The translations under genes and the position numbers were made by a program. From a virus, in IMG/VR virus record IMGVR_UViG_3300027985_000573, positions 1-22,225 of that record: a DNA stretch of 22,225 nt. The stretch is one strand, 5' to 3'. Numbering within the stretch: position 1 is the stretch's first letter; the number at the start of each line of letters is the position of its first letter. Under the pieces are notes generated by a model, which was given only the letters and a program-made list of their open reading frames with translations, searched no databases and was not told the origin of the DNA. Of the stretch, positions 15,517-22,142 are shown in pieces.

Positions 15517-16097
15517 TAGCAGGCCCTCGTGAAACGGATGCCAATGGTCTCGGGAACGGTCTTGCCGGCGGTGCGGGCGGCTTCGGCAAGCTCCTTGCGG
15601 TAGAGGACGGCGTAGGCGTCGCGCCATTCGAGGAGGAGCTGGGGGGACATCTGGCCGATGGTGACGCCGTTGAGGGTAGTGGTGAGGACGGCGTCGGAGG
15701 CGTTTCCCTCGATGGTGGCGTTCAGGGCGTCGAGAGTGCGCTTGACCTGGGAGCGGGGATCGGCGTCTGAGGTGGCGAAGTTGGGCTTGACGATGACGCG
15801 GCCGGCATCGATCTGGAAGCGGTCGGAGTCGGCGCGGTGCGTGACGTATGCCTGATAGGAGTACTCGCCAGGAGGATAGGCCGAGGTGGCAGTGTGGGCG
15901 GCGGCAATGACGTGGGTGTCGCTGTCGGCGGCGGCGGTCAGGACAACGGGAGTTGAGGGGTTGCCATGCAGGCGCAGGACATAGGAGAGTTCCCAGGCCG
16001 AAGCGGGGTAGTCGCCGAGGTCGCGAGTCCATTGCCAGCTATCGCCGGCGACCAACTCGGTCGGGATGTCTGCGGGTCGATTCGGGTTCGTTGCCAT
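15516..16097 (-). CDS. Head-tail joining protein: Ig-like domain fused to gpW-like domain
   Basis: The 193-residue protein has two parts. The N-terminal 110 residues are beta-rich, with LVAGDSWQWTRDLGDYPASA and PPGEYSYQAYVTHR, resembling an Ig-like or beta-sandwich module often found in this phage position. The C-terminal part (about 113-193) resembles gpW: DPRSQVKRTLDALNATIEG, a short beta hairpin, then SPQLLLEWRDAYAVLYRKEL. In lambda, gpW binds the portal and is needed before tails attach. The gene starts the head operon after the non-coding stretch, behind a GGAG site, and its stop overlaps the portal start. Confidence 0.75.
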   Translation of the reverse strand: MATNPNRPADIPTELVAGDSWQWTRDLGDYPASAWELSYVLRLHGNPSTPVVLTAAADSDTHVIAAAHTATSAYPPGEYSYQAYVTHRADSDRFQIDAGRVIVKPNFATSDADPRSQVKRTLDALNATIEGNASDAVLTTTLNGVTIGQMSPQLLLEWRDAYAVLYRKELAEAARTAGKTVPETIGIRFTRAC

Positions 16098-16175
16098 CTG
16101 CGCTCCTGCGGTTTGCAGGTACTATTCCAGCGCGATGGCATGGTCGTTGACTTATAGATTCTTCATTGGCAGCAG

Positions 16176-16200
16176 GTGGCGCAACATGGCGTAACGTGGC
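16176..16200. repeat. Short 10-bp tandem units
   Basis: Two adjacent 10-bp units, GCAACATGGC (16181-16190) and GTAACGTGGC (16191-16200), differ at two positions and follow a partial unit ending at 16180. They could bind a regulator. The array is short and chance is possible. Confidence 0.45.
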
Positions 16201-16217
16201 TTAAGCGAAAAACGCTC

Positions 16218-16294
16218 AAAACTGTTGCAGGATAGAAACTGTGCTACACTCCAAGACTGAGAACGTAGCGGATGATGTGCCTAAAACTGTTGCA
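16218..16294. repeat. 12-bp direct repeat pair
   Basis: AAAACTGTTGCA occurs at 16218-16229 and again at 16283-16294, 65 bp apart in the same orientation. Two perfect copies in non-coding DNA suggest a protein binding site, perhaps for integrase, excisionase or a late regulator. Confidence 0.5.
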
Positions 16295-16439
16295 AAACCG
16301 TTCTATAGAAATTTCGCGGTTTTCCGGGCTCTTTAAACGGTCGCAGTTTGCGGCGCCAGGAAGGACCCGCAAAAATCCCTCGATATGGTCATTTTAGGGC
16401 CGTTCTTCCCTCTGACTTGTGACGCTTGGGACACGCTTA

Positions 16440-16459
16440 GTTATCATATATAGCATAAC
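16440..16459. promoter_or_regulatory. 20-bp palindrome, operator candidate
   Basis: The site pairs at eight of ten positions around its centre, with outer arms GTTAT and ATAAC perfect. It overlaps the -10 element of a minus-strand promoter candidate, the arrangement expected of a repressor operator. The protein that would bind it is not in this window. Confidence 0.45.
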
Positions 16460-16481
16460 CTAATATAAAACATTGTTTCAA
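16452..16481 (-). promoter_or_regulatory. Promoter candidate for the head operon
   Basis: On the minus strand TTGAAA (16476-16481) precedes TATGCT (16452-16457) with an 18-base spacer in AT-rich DNA. It reads toward the joiner, portal and capsid genes about 350 bases away. Matches are moderate, so the call is tentative. Confidence 0.35.
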
Positions 16482-16530
16482 CTTAGGTTTTTGATTGTGG
16501 GATATGCGGTCTGTCTCGCCTGTCACAATA

Positions 16531-17697
16531 CTATCTGTTTGAGCTCAAAATAGCGGCGAGGTGTTTTAGATCGACCTCTTTTGCATGATCGCTATACAGC
16601 CGCGTCAGAGAAGCCGAACCATGCCCAACGACCGCCTGGACGATGGGGAGCGGAACGCCCAAGCGCGCGGCGCGCCAGACAAACGTATGTCGCAGGGAAT
16701 GAAAATCTTTGATTGCGAGAGGGGAGCCTGTGATGGCTCTCGCTGGTATCTTTGCGGCGGCGAACGTATTCCGCAACCTATAGGAAACTCCTGATCGATT
16801 TGATAAATACATATCAGCCTGAGTCGGTAGGAGATACGTTTCGGACGGCGGCAAGCCGGCTATCAATGACCTTACCTCTGGCAGCATTGGGACAAGCACT
16901 GATTGCCCTGTCTTTCGCTGAGCCAGCCGGCGGATCCAGCCACCATCAGTGTCTATTTCTGCCCAGGTAAGTGTGCAGACGTCTCCCAACCGTAATCCGG
17001 TATTCGCCCCAATAATGATCAACGGCCGCGTGAAATCATCGGCATGGTTGATGATAGTTTTCAACTCGCTTTCCGAAAACACATCGCGGTGCGCACCGCT
17101 GGCGGCGGGAATAGGAACGTCCTCAAATGGATTCTCTGTAAGCCCGGCTGACCGGCGGCAAACGCGAAACACATGCCTAAGCTGAATCAGATATTCCCGT
17201 CGCGACTTCTGGCCAAGGGCTGCCGTGCTGTTCTCATATTCCGCCTCGTGTCGGCGGCCCGGCCTGTTCAGCTTTATGGTACGAACAAATCGCCCATACT
17301 TCGCGAGCTGCTGGGCATACCCGCGAGCCATCTCCGGAGACACGTCGGCGAGCACGTCGACAGCCGGATGCTTGGCGGCCAGCCAGGCTGACCAATCACG
17401 CCATATCGATTCAATTTGCTGCCGCGACCTATCCGACAACGAGCCCCGACGCGGAACGTTCAGCCGCAGAAAATGAGTCATGGCATTATCGATCGTCACC
17501 TCTGCCGAGCCCATTCGTATCCGCCGGACCGTCTCTGCCAATTCTGCCGCTGACTTTTTCCCTCGCAAATCAGAAACAAAATCCCGTTCCCACTGCTCAG
17601 CTTCCCGTTTCACGGTTTTCCCGGTGCTTTTTCGTATCTCCCGGCCATCTATTTGTACTCGTACCCAATAAACCGTTCCACGCTGATACAGTCCCAT
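16531..17697 (-). CDS. int: Tyrosine-family site-specific integrase
   Basis: The 388-residue enzyme has the full tyrosine recombinase set. R236 lies in NTGLRLGDVCTLTW, K262 in QRKTGQ, H333 and R336 in HSLRHTF, H359 in VVGHG, and the nucleophile Y368 in LTRLYSDH. The N-terminal 60 residues form an arm-binding-like domain (YWVRVQIDGREIRKSTGKT), and residues about 65-180 are the core-binding SAM-like domain. It joins attP with the host attB by a covalent phosphotyrosine intermediate. Start ATG 17697 follows AAGGAAAAG. The attP with tRNA-His sequence lies 155 bases upstream, with repeats matching arm-type sites. It interrupts the usual terminase-to-portal gene order. Confidence 0.93.
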   Translation of the reverse strand: MGLYQRGTVYWVRVQIDGREIRKSTGKTVKREAEQWERDFVSDLRGKKSAAELAETVRRIRMGSAEVTIDNAMTHFLRLNVPRRGSLSDRSRQQIESIWRDWSAWLAAKHPAVDVLADVSPEMARGYAQQLAKYGRFVRTIKLNRPGRRHEAEYENSTAALGQKSRREYLIQLRHVFRVCRRSAGLTENPFEDVPIPAASGAHRDVFSESELKTIINHADDFTRPLIIIGANTGLRLGDVCTLTWAEIDTDGGWIRRLAQRKTGQSVLVPMLPEVRSLIAGLPPSETYLLPTQADMYLSNRSGVSYRLRNTFAAAKIPARAITGSPLAIKDFHSLRHTFVWRAARLGVPLPIVQAVVGHGSASLTRLYSDHAKEVDLKHLAAILSSNR

Positions 17698-17740
17698 GTC
17701 TTTTCCTTACTGTGCCGACTTTTTTGATAGTTGCCGCGGG

Positions 17741-17757
17741 TGTGCCGGGTTTTGTGC
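17741..17757. repeat. 17-bp repeat, probable integrase arm site, copy 1
   Basis: TGTGCCGGGTTTTGTGC occurs here and at 17929-17945 in the same orientation, one on each side of the tRNA-derived core. A weaker relative starting TGTGCCG lies at 17711. Repeats flanking an attP core are typical arm-type integrase binding sites. Confidence 0.7.
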
Positions 17758-17852
17758 GATTTCTTGAATCTACACCAGCGATAATCAGGAGCAAGCAGGG
17801 GTTAGCGTGGACGGCAATATTGATGGCATTAGGTAAGAAAAAGGGGGGAAAT

Positions 17853-17906
17853 TGGGGTGGATGACCGGACTTGAACCGGCGACCTCCTGGGCCACAACCA
17901 GGCGCT
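17853..17906 (-). other. attP: attP core: 3' half of a tRNA-His gene
   Basis: On the minus strand this segment contains an anticodon stem CCTGG/CCAGG around loop TTGTGGC (anticodon GTG, His). It then has a T-arm with TTCAAGT and a 3' acceptor end CATCCAC followed by C and an encoded CCA. The discriminator C73 is characteristic of bacterial tRNA-His. The 5' acceptor and D-arm are absent and replaced by unrelated phage sequence, so this is not a functional tRNA gene. A tRNA 3' fragment next to an integrase is the standard attP arrangement: integration restores a complete host tRNA at one junction. The exact crossover point within the identity block cannot be read from one side. Confidence 0.85.
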
Positions 17907-17928
17907 TCACGTAAGCAGAGGCGGCCAC

Positions 17929-17945
17929 TGTGCCGGGTTTTGTGC
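17929..17945. repeat. 17-bp repeat, probable integrase arm site, copy 2
   Basis: This perfect copy of 17741-17757 lies 22 bp beyond the tRNA-derived core, on the terminase side. The other copy lies on the integrase side. The pair marks the P and P' arms of attP. The gap from 17946 to the terminase stop at 18000 shows nothing else recognisable. Confidence 0.7.
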
Positions 17946-17999
17946 TGGTTTGATGTTTTTGAAACCAGAGAGTGGCAGGGGCGGTCAGGGGCGGGAAAA

Positions 18000-19841
18000 T
18001 CAGCGACCAGTAATGAAATTGCGGCGGATTACTCGCGGCATCGGCGTGGCTGCAGAGGCAGCCAAATCCGTTGATCTTGGCGCTTCCGTAGACGGTGGGG
18101 GAGCCGCCGGCGGGGGCGGTTTGCTGAGCTGCGCATGGAACGCCATGAGCAGGACCTGGATCATCTTCTCCACGTCGAAATAGTGGTCGTCGGCCCCATC
18201 GGCCGGGCGCCATTCGCTGATGTCAGCCTTGGGCTTGTTCGCCGGCGGCCGGACGCTGAGGAGCTGCTCGAGGTACTCCGCATCCGGGGTCGGCGGCAGG
18301 TGGAAGAACGACGCCCGCCCGTCCGCGATGCGGTGCATATGCCATAGCAACCGGTGCTGGAAGATATGCGGGTTCGCTCGGATGAGCCTGTACTTGTTGC
18401 GGCTGAGTTCCCATGGGATCGACTGCCGCCCCACGCCCTTGTAGCTGTAGCAGTTTGGCAGCCGCCGAATCAGCGCGTCGACCTCCAGCGTCCGATGCCC
18501 GCCCTCGTCGATGATCCCGTAGCGGCATTGTTTCCCGGCGTACAGCGCGTTGTACGCCCGTTCCAGGTCGTCGTCGGTCGCCGCGAACCCATTCCCCAGC
18601 CGCCAGGTCTGGCCGCCCTCGCCGAGCCCAACCGCGCCCCAGTACCAACCGGTATCCTGGGTATCCGCGCCGAACAGGACATAGCGCACCTCGTCATCCG
18701 CCGGCAACGCCCGGCAATGCGCCCGTTTGAACTCCTCCATCGACTGCCCGCGCGTCCCCCGCAGCCGAAACGGCAGACCCCGGATCGACTGGTCCAGGAA
18801 CATCTGCCCCTCGATCGTTCCCTTGCCGCCGCCGTCCCGCAGCGCCTCGCAGATGTCCCGCCACGAGATGAACGGGCTTGCCAGCGCGCTCCATTGAAAC
18901 CCCCGATGCTCCCCCAGGCGCTCCGGGTGCCGGTGCACGAACTCCCCGGCCAGGTTCATCGCCTGGCGCTCCCCTTCCACGTGCTTCCGCCCGCAGCTCG
19001 GGCACACCCAGCGGATCGACAGTTCCAACACGTTGCCGCTCTCGTCCATCTCAAACCGCATTGGCCGCATGTCGTGCGCCACCGTCAGCCCCCCGCACCC
19101 CAGGCACCGCACATGCCATTCCCCCTGGCTCGACCGCGCGTACTCCTGATTGATCGGGCCATTGGGCAAGGTCGGCGAGCAGCTCAGCCAGCGCAGCGAC
19201 TCCGCGAACGTCCGCGTCCGCTTATCCAGGTTGCGGATGTTCGAAACGTTCTTCGCGCTCTCCAGCGCCTTGATGCTCGAATTGTTCGCCTGGCTCGGCA
19301 GGTTCCAGAAATCCACCTCGTCCCCAACCACGATCGCGGCCGGGTGACTCGTCACCGGCGACCCCGACCCGCAGAAGTGCACCACCATGTCGCTGAACAG
19401 ATACCGATCCGCCCGCTTCGACCCCGGCGAATCCAGTTCCCGGCGCAGCTTCGGGATCCCCCGCATCAACGGCTCAACCTGTTCCTGGTTCTTCTCCGCC
19501 GCGATGTCGTCGTTCTGCCATACGATCAAGGCCGGCGCCGGGCGCCGCTCCATCCGGTACATCAAACCCCACACCCAGGGCGACGTCTTCGCCGTCTGTT
19601 CCGGCGCCATCACCGTCACCTTCAGCCGCTTCCCCCGCTCGTTCCAACACCGCAGCGGCTCCCGCAGGTACGGCGTCAGGTCCAGATTCACCAATCCATC
19701 CGCCGCGCTCGTCGTATCCAGAGTCAGGTCGATGTTTTCCTCCACCCACTCATCGCAAGGCATCTCCTGCCCGGGCAACAGCCAACCCGCCAGGTACTGC
19801 GTCAACGACCGCCGCGCGTCCGGAAGAATCGGTAAGCTCAT
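18000..19841 (-). CDS. Terminase large subunit (GpA family)
   Basis: The 613-residue packaging motor begins ATG 19841, which directly abuts the TAG of the overlapping ORF upstream. The ATPase half has a Walker A-like loop APEQTAKTS (79-87), deviating from the usual G-K-T pattern, and Walker B AAIVVGDEVDFW (168-179). Two Cys pairs, CLGC (246-249) and CPSC (280-283), form a zinc-binding insert common in GpA proteins. The nuclease half has FGADTQDTGWYWG (390-402) with acidic D393 and D396, and YGIIDEGGHRT (441-451) with D445. It cuts concatemeric DNA and pumps it through the portal. The GpA family usually works with a small subunit and cos sites; cos is not identified here. Confidence 0.9.
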   Translation of the reverse strand: MSLPILPDARRSLTQYLAGWLLPGQEMPCDEWVEENIDLTLDTTSAADGLVNLDLTPYLREPLRCWNERGKRLKVTVMAPEQTAKTSPWVWGLMYRMERRPAPALIVWQNDDIAAEKNQEQVEPLMRGIPKLRRELDSPGSKRADRYLFSDMVVHFCGSGSPVTSHPAAIVVGDEVDFWNLPSQANNSSIKALESAKNVSNIRNLDKRTRTFAESLRWLSCSPTLPNGPINQEYARSSQGEWHVRCLGCGGLTVAHDMRPMRFEMDESGNVLELSIRWVCPSCGRKHVEGERQAMNLAGEFVHRHPERLGEHRGFQWSALASPFISWRDICEALRDGGGKGTIEGQMFLDQSIRGLPFRLRGTRGQSMEEFKRAHCRALPADDEVRYVLFGADTQDTGWYWGAVGLGEGGQTWRLGNGFAATDDDLERAYNALYAGKQCRYGIIDEGGHRTLEVDALIRRLPNCYSYKGVGRQSIPWELSRNKYRLIRANPHIFQHRLLWHMHRIADGRASFFHLPPTPDAEYLEQLLSVRPPANKPKADISEWRPADGADDHYFDVEKMIQVLLMAFHAQLSKPPPPAAPPPSTEAPRSTDLAASAATPMPRVIRRNFITGR

Positions 19842-21053
19842 CTATTTCTCAGCCCTTCCAGCCTTCGATTTTTGCGATGGCCGCGAGCGCTTCCTGGAGG
19901 AAGAGCGCCGCGAGCTGCGGAACGATCGCATTGCCGTAACCGCGCAAGCGCACCACTCGGGCGGGAAGCCCATGAGCCAACGGGAAAAATGTGGGTTCAA
20001 CTGGGATGCGGCGGGCTTTCCCGTCGAGGTATCGGTGCAACCGGTACTCGCTCCACGGGCCTGAGATTCCAAGTCTCCGCCGCCGCTCTGGATTCTCCCA
20101 AGTTCCTTTTTCCGTTCCGCACTTTCCGCGCCGCCGGTTGGTGTCCTCGGTGTTGCATACCCCGCCAGCAAAGCGCTCTCCGTCAACTGGCCACGGCGCT
20201 GGCCGACCTGGCTGCTGCCCTTGTAATCCGTCGCCGAGGGTGTCGGGCTCCCCGCCAATTGCGAAACATTCCCCAGTGTTACCGTTGCCTTTGTTCCATT
20301 TGGTCTTTTTCCCGTGCTGCTTGTCCCCTCTGGATTGGTTTGGCCTCCGCTCGGTGTTGTTGGTGTCGGATGCCCCGCCAACAGACTCAGCGAGGCCGTC
20401 GAATGATTGCCCTTCCCGAAGGCCGCTTTCCCCCGTTTGCCGTCTCCGGCTGTTGGGCTCGGTTGACCCGCCAACGTCGCACTGCTCACCAACCCGTTGC
20501 GCGGATCGATTGAGACGTCCCCACGCTTCTCGGCATCGTTCGCCCGGGGTGTAGGCGATCCAGAACAGCCGTTGCCGGATATGGGGCGCGCCGACGCCCG
20601 CAGCGCACAGATCCGCGGCTCCGAACCGATATCCCATTGCTTCCAGGTCAAGACGTATTCCGGCGAGCCATTCGCGGCCATCCGCGCTTGCAACCTGTTC
20701 GCCAACGACGATTGGAGGACGGTGCTGGGCGATAAGCCAGCGAAAAGCGGGCCACAGGTGGCGCGAGTCCTCAGTTCCTCGGCGCAAGCCGGCGTCACTG
20801 AATGGCTGGCAAGGGCATGATCCGCTCCACAGGGGGAAGTCATCGGGCACACCAGCCAATCGCGATGTGATTGCCCAGCCGCCAATGCCTGCGAAAAAGT
20901 GGCACTGCTCGTACCCGCAAAGCTCTCCTGGGGGCACGTCCTCGATACTCCGCTCATCGACGACTCCCGCCGGCAAGTGTCCCCGCCCGACAAGCTCCCG
21001 CAACCACGCTGCCGTTTTCGGCTCGAACTCGTTGTAGTACTGCATGGCATCAT
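19842..21053 (-). CDS. Overprinted ORF within the methyltransferase gene, conserved-looking phage protein
   Basis: This 403-residue frame runs the whole length of the methyltransferase gene on the same strand. Its ATG (21053, or 21050) overlaps the preceding stop as ATGATG, behind GGAGGGGG, and its TAG abuts the terminase ATG. It is not random: TCGPLFAGLSPSTVLQSSLA, then NGSPEYVLTWKQW, RICALRASARPISG, and LNPHFSRWLMGFPPEW match, from memory, a widespread phage protein family and the C-terminal segment of other cytosine methyltransferases. Residues 165-310 hold five 'S/H/Y-x-TP' repeats spaced 30-41 residues apart, and the tail is Ser/Arg/Lys-rich. Function is unknown. A methyltransferase specificity partner or a non-translated shadow are alternatives. 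Confidence 0.6.
   Translation of the reverse strand: MMPCSTTTSSSRKRQRGCGSLSGGDTCRRESSMSGVSRTCPQESFAGTSSATFSQALAAGQSHRDWLVCPMTSPCGADHALASHSVTPACAEELRTRATCGPLFAGLSPSTVLQSSLANRLQARMAANGSPEYVLTWKQWDIGSEPRICALRASARPISGNGCSGSPTPRANDAEKRGDVSIDPRNGLVSSATLAGQPSPTAGDGKRGKAAFGKGNHSTASLSLLAGHPTPTTPSGGQTNPEGTSSTGKRPNGTKATVTLGNVSQLAGSPTPSATDYKGSSQVGQRRGQLTESALLAGYATPRTPTGGAESAERKKELGRIQSGGGDLESQARGASTGCTDTSTGKPAASQLNPHFSRWLMGFPPEWCACAVTAMRSFRSSRRSSSRKRSRPSQKSKAGRAEK
19849..21045 (-). CDS. DNA cytosine-C5 methyltransferase
   Basis: The start is ATG 21045 (MQYYNEFEPKTAAWLREL), nine bases after GGAGGGGG; an upstream in-frame reading from 21126 overlaps the previous gene. The 398-residue enzyme shows motif I HFFAGIGGW (49-57), motif IV with catalytic C79 in CPCQPFS, motif VI as GEQVAS, motif VIII IRQRLFW (156-162), and a C-terminal motif X-like GYGNAIVPQLAALFL. 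The GEQV form instead of ENV is common in phage relatives. The region between motif VIII and X (about 170-345) holds degenerate repeats and must contain target recognition. It probably protects phage DNA from host restriction. Another open frame covers the same DNA. Confidence 0.88.
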   Translation of the reverse strand: MQYYNEFEPKTAAWLRELVGRGHLPAGVVDERSIEDVPPGELCGYEQCHFFAGIGGWAITSRLAGVPDDFPLWSGSCPCQPFSDAGLRRGTEDSRHLWPAFRWLIAQHRPPIVVGEQVASADGREWLAGIRLDLEAMGYRFGAADLCAAGVGAPHIRQRLFWIAYTPGERCREAWGRLNRSAQRVGEQCDVGGSTEPNSRRRQTGESGLREGQSFDGLAESVGGASDTNNTERRPNQSRGDKQHGKKTKWNKGNGNTGECFAIGGEPDTLGDGLQGQQPGRPAPWPVDGERFAGGVCNTEDTNRRRGKCGTEKGTWENPERRRRLGISGPWSEYRLHRYLDGKARRIPVEPTFFPLAHGLPARVVRLRGYGNAIVPQLAALFLQEALAAIAKIEGWKG

Positions 21054-21352
21054 GCCCCCTCCAGTGGTAGGCCATGCGGCGGCGGCGGAAACGGAACGGC
21101 GACAAAGAGCTTGGTAAGCCCCACAAAACCCGCTGCCCGCGCCCAATGCCCCTTCGGCGTCAGGAAAGCGACTTCGCCAGTTCTCCCATTGGGATACCAG
21201 TACATTTCCTCATGCGGCTTCGTAATCTCCTCATACCGCAACACCGGGAACAGCTCGCACTTCGGGATACCCTCCGGCGGGGTCGCTTCGATCCTTGTTT
21301 CGCTTTGCGCATTTGCATCTTCGCGTCTTGGCGTTGACTTCTTGGTATTCAC
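21050..21352 (-). CDS. Hypothetical 100-residue protein
   Basis: The start is a GTG at 21352 that overlaps the preceding TGA as GTGA, with AGGAGG about seven bases upstream. The N-terminus is polar and disordered-looking (MNTKKSTPRREDANAQSETR). A compact part follows with KCELFPVLRYEEITKPHEEM and YWYPNGRTGEVAFLTPKGHW. A Pro-rich end closes the protein. It has no membrane helix or known motif. It lies between terminase small subunit and the methyltransferase, and its stop overlaps the start of the overprinted ORF. Translational coupling is therefore likely. I do not recognise the family. Confidence 0.65.
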   Translation of the reverse strand: MNTKKSTPRREDANAQSETRIEATPPEGIPKCELFPVLRYEEITKPHEEMYWYPNGRTGEVAFLTPKGHWARAAGFVGLTKLFVAVPFPPPPHGLPLEGA

Positions 21353-21879
21353 GATTCGTCCTCCTCGGTTGGTTCGGTCGGTTCGGGGTCGGCGGTCAGT
21401 TCGAAGTCGCTTTCCTCGGCGATCTGCAGGCCCTTGGCGGCGGCGGCGGCCACCTTGTCCCGGCAGGAGTCGCAGAGCTCCGGCCCATGCAGCAGCGCCC
21501 GGATGTGGACGAGGATGTCCTGCGCCAGCGCCGCGATGTCCCGGCGATACCGCAACACGATCTCCCGCTCCCCCTCCTCCAACTTCTGGCGCTTCAGCAA
21601 CGCCGAGAACCGTTCGTTCTCCTCCTTCCAGCTCGCGCCCTGGCCCAACTCCGCCCCTTCCTGCGGCCCCGGCAACGGCCCGGCCTGCAGCAAGGGCAAC
21701 GGCGGGTTATCGACGGCTACCCGCGCCGGCAAGGTCTGGCCCTTATACTCCCGTATCCAAGCCTGCTGCACCTGCGCTGTCGTCTCGCCAGGCATCCCCG
21801 CCTTGCGGTAGCGGTAGTACGTCGTCCGATCCACCCCCAGCTCCAGCGCCCGCCGCGAAACGTTGACCTTCTCAGCCAT
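21349..21879 (-). CDS. Probable terminase small subunit
   Basis: The 176-residue protein begins with a helix-turn-helix-like segment, VSRRALELGVDRTTYYRYRK (7-26), resembling the DNA-binding domain of small terminases and Mu- or lambda-type Nu1 proteins. A Pro-rich linker follows (about 50-75), then a long charged helix (about 84-130) suited to oligomerisation, a CDSC pair, and a very acidic tail. In lambda-like phages the small subunit binds cos and recruits the large subunit. It lies two genes upstream of the large terminase, separated by the methyltransferase locus. Its ATG overlaps the zinc-ribbon gene by eight bases. A transcriptional regulator is the main alternative. Confidence 0.65.
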   Translation of the reverse strand: MAEKVNVSRRALELGVDRTTYYRYRKAGMPGETTAQVQQAWIREYKGQTLPARVAVDNPPLPLLQAGPLPGPQEGAELGQGASWKEENERFSALLKRQKLEEGEREIVLRYRRDIAALAQDILVHIRALLHGPELCDSCRDKVAAAAAKGLQIAEESDFELTADPEPTEPTEEDES

Positions 21880-22141
21880 CGCAAATACCGCCTTTCGCCA
21901 TTCTTTCTATGCCCTCCTCTATCCAGAAATTCCCGATCATTTCTTTGCACTCAGGACAGAATCGGCAATTCAAAACGATCCCGGTGTCGATCTGAATCCA
22001 ATTGCAGATCAGGTCTTCGTATTCCTTCCCCATAGCCTCTACCTGTTCGTCGTCGGCATCCCAGTCGATAACCGCAGCCGACGCTAATACTGGCTCGATC
22101 ATTTGGTTGCATGATGGACAGACTTCGGTGACCCTACTCAT
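21872..22141 (-). CDS. Small zinc-ribbon protein
   Basis: The 89-residue product has C8 and C11 (CPSC) and C59, C62 and C65 (CRFCPEC), which together fit a zinc-binding fold. The segment between is acidic (DWDADDEQVEAMGKEYEDL). The start ATG 22141 lies immediately after the stop of the truncated gene on its right, behind GGAGG. Proteins like this are common beside phage terminase genes, but their role is unclear. Nothing suggests a membrane location. Confidence 0.7.
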   Translation of the reverse strand: MSRVTEVCPSCNQMIEPVLASAAVIDWDADDEQVEAMGKEYEDLICNWIQIDTGIVLNCRFCPECKEMIGNFWIEEGIERMAKGGICDG

Positions 22142-22142
22142 G

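Larger units (their letters stand above)
16098..16530. other. 433-bp non-coding control region
   Basis: No convincing gene is visible. The right part (16440-16500) is AT-rich and holds a promoter and palindrome candidate. The middle holds a 12-bp direct repeat and the left part 10-bp tandem units. It lies between integrase and the head operon, so it may drive late head and tail transcription. Confidence 0.7.

Noticed and set aside
15517-16032. N-terminal extension of the portal frame
   Set aside because: It is Arg/Pro/His-rich and overlaps the gpW-like gene. The TAATG junction at 15516 gives a natural start.
17853-17925. Functional tRNA-His gene
   Set aside because: The 3' half is complete, but the sequence upstream of the anticodon stem does not form a D-arm or a matching 5' acceptor strand.
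18354-19835. 493-residue plus-strand open frame
   Set aside because: It is antisense to the terminase gene and Pro/Arg/Gln/His-rich without structure. The minus strand has clear ATPase and nuclease motifs.
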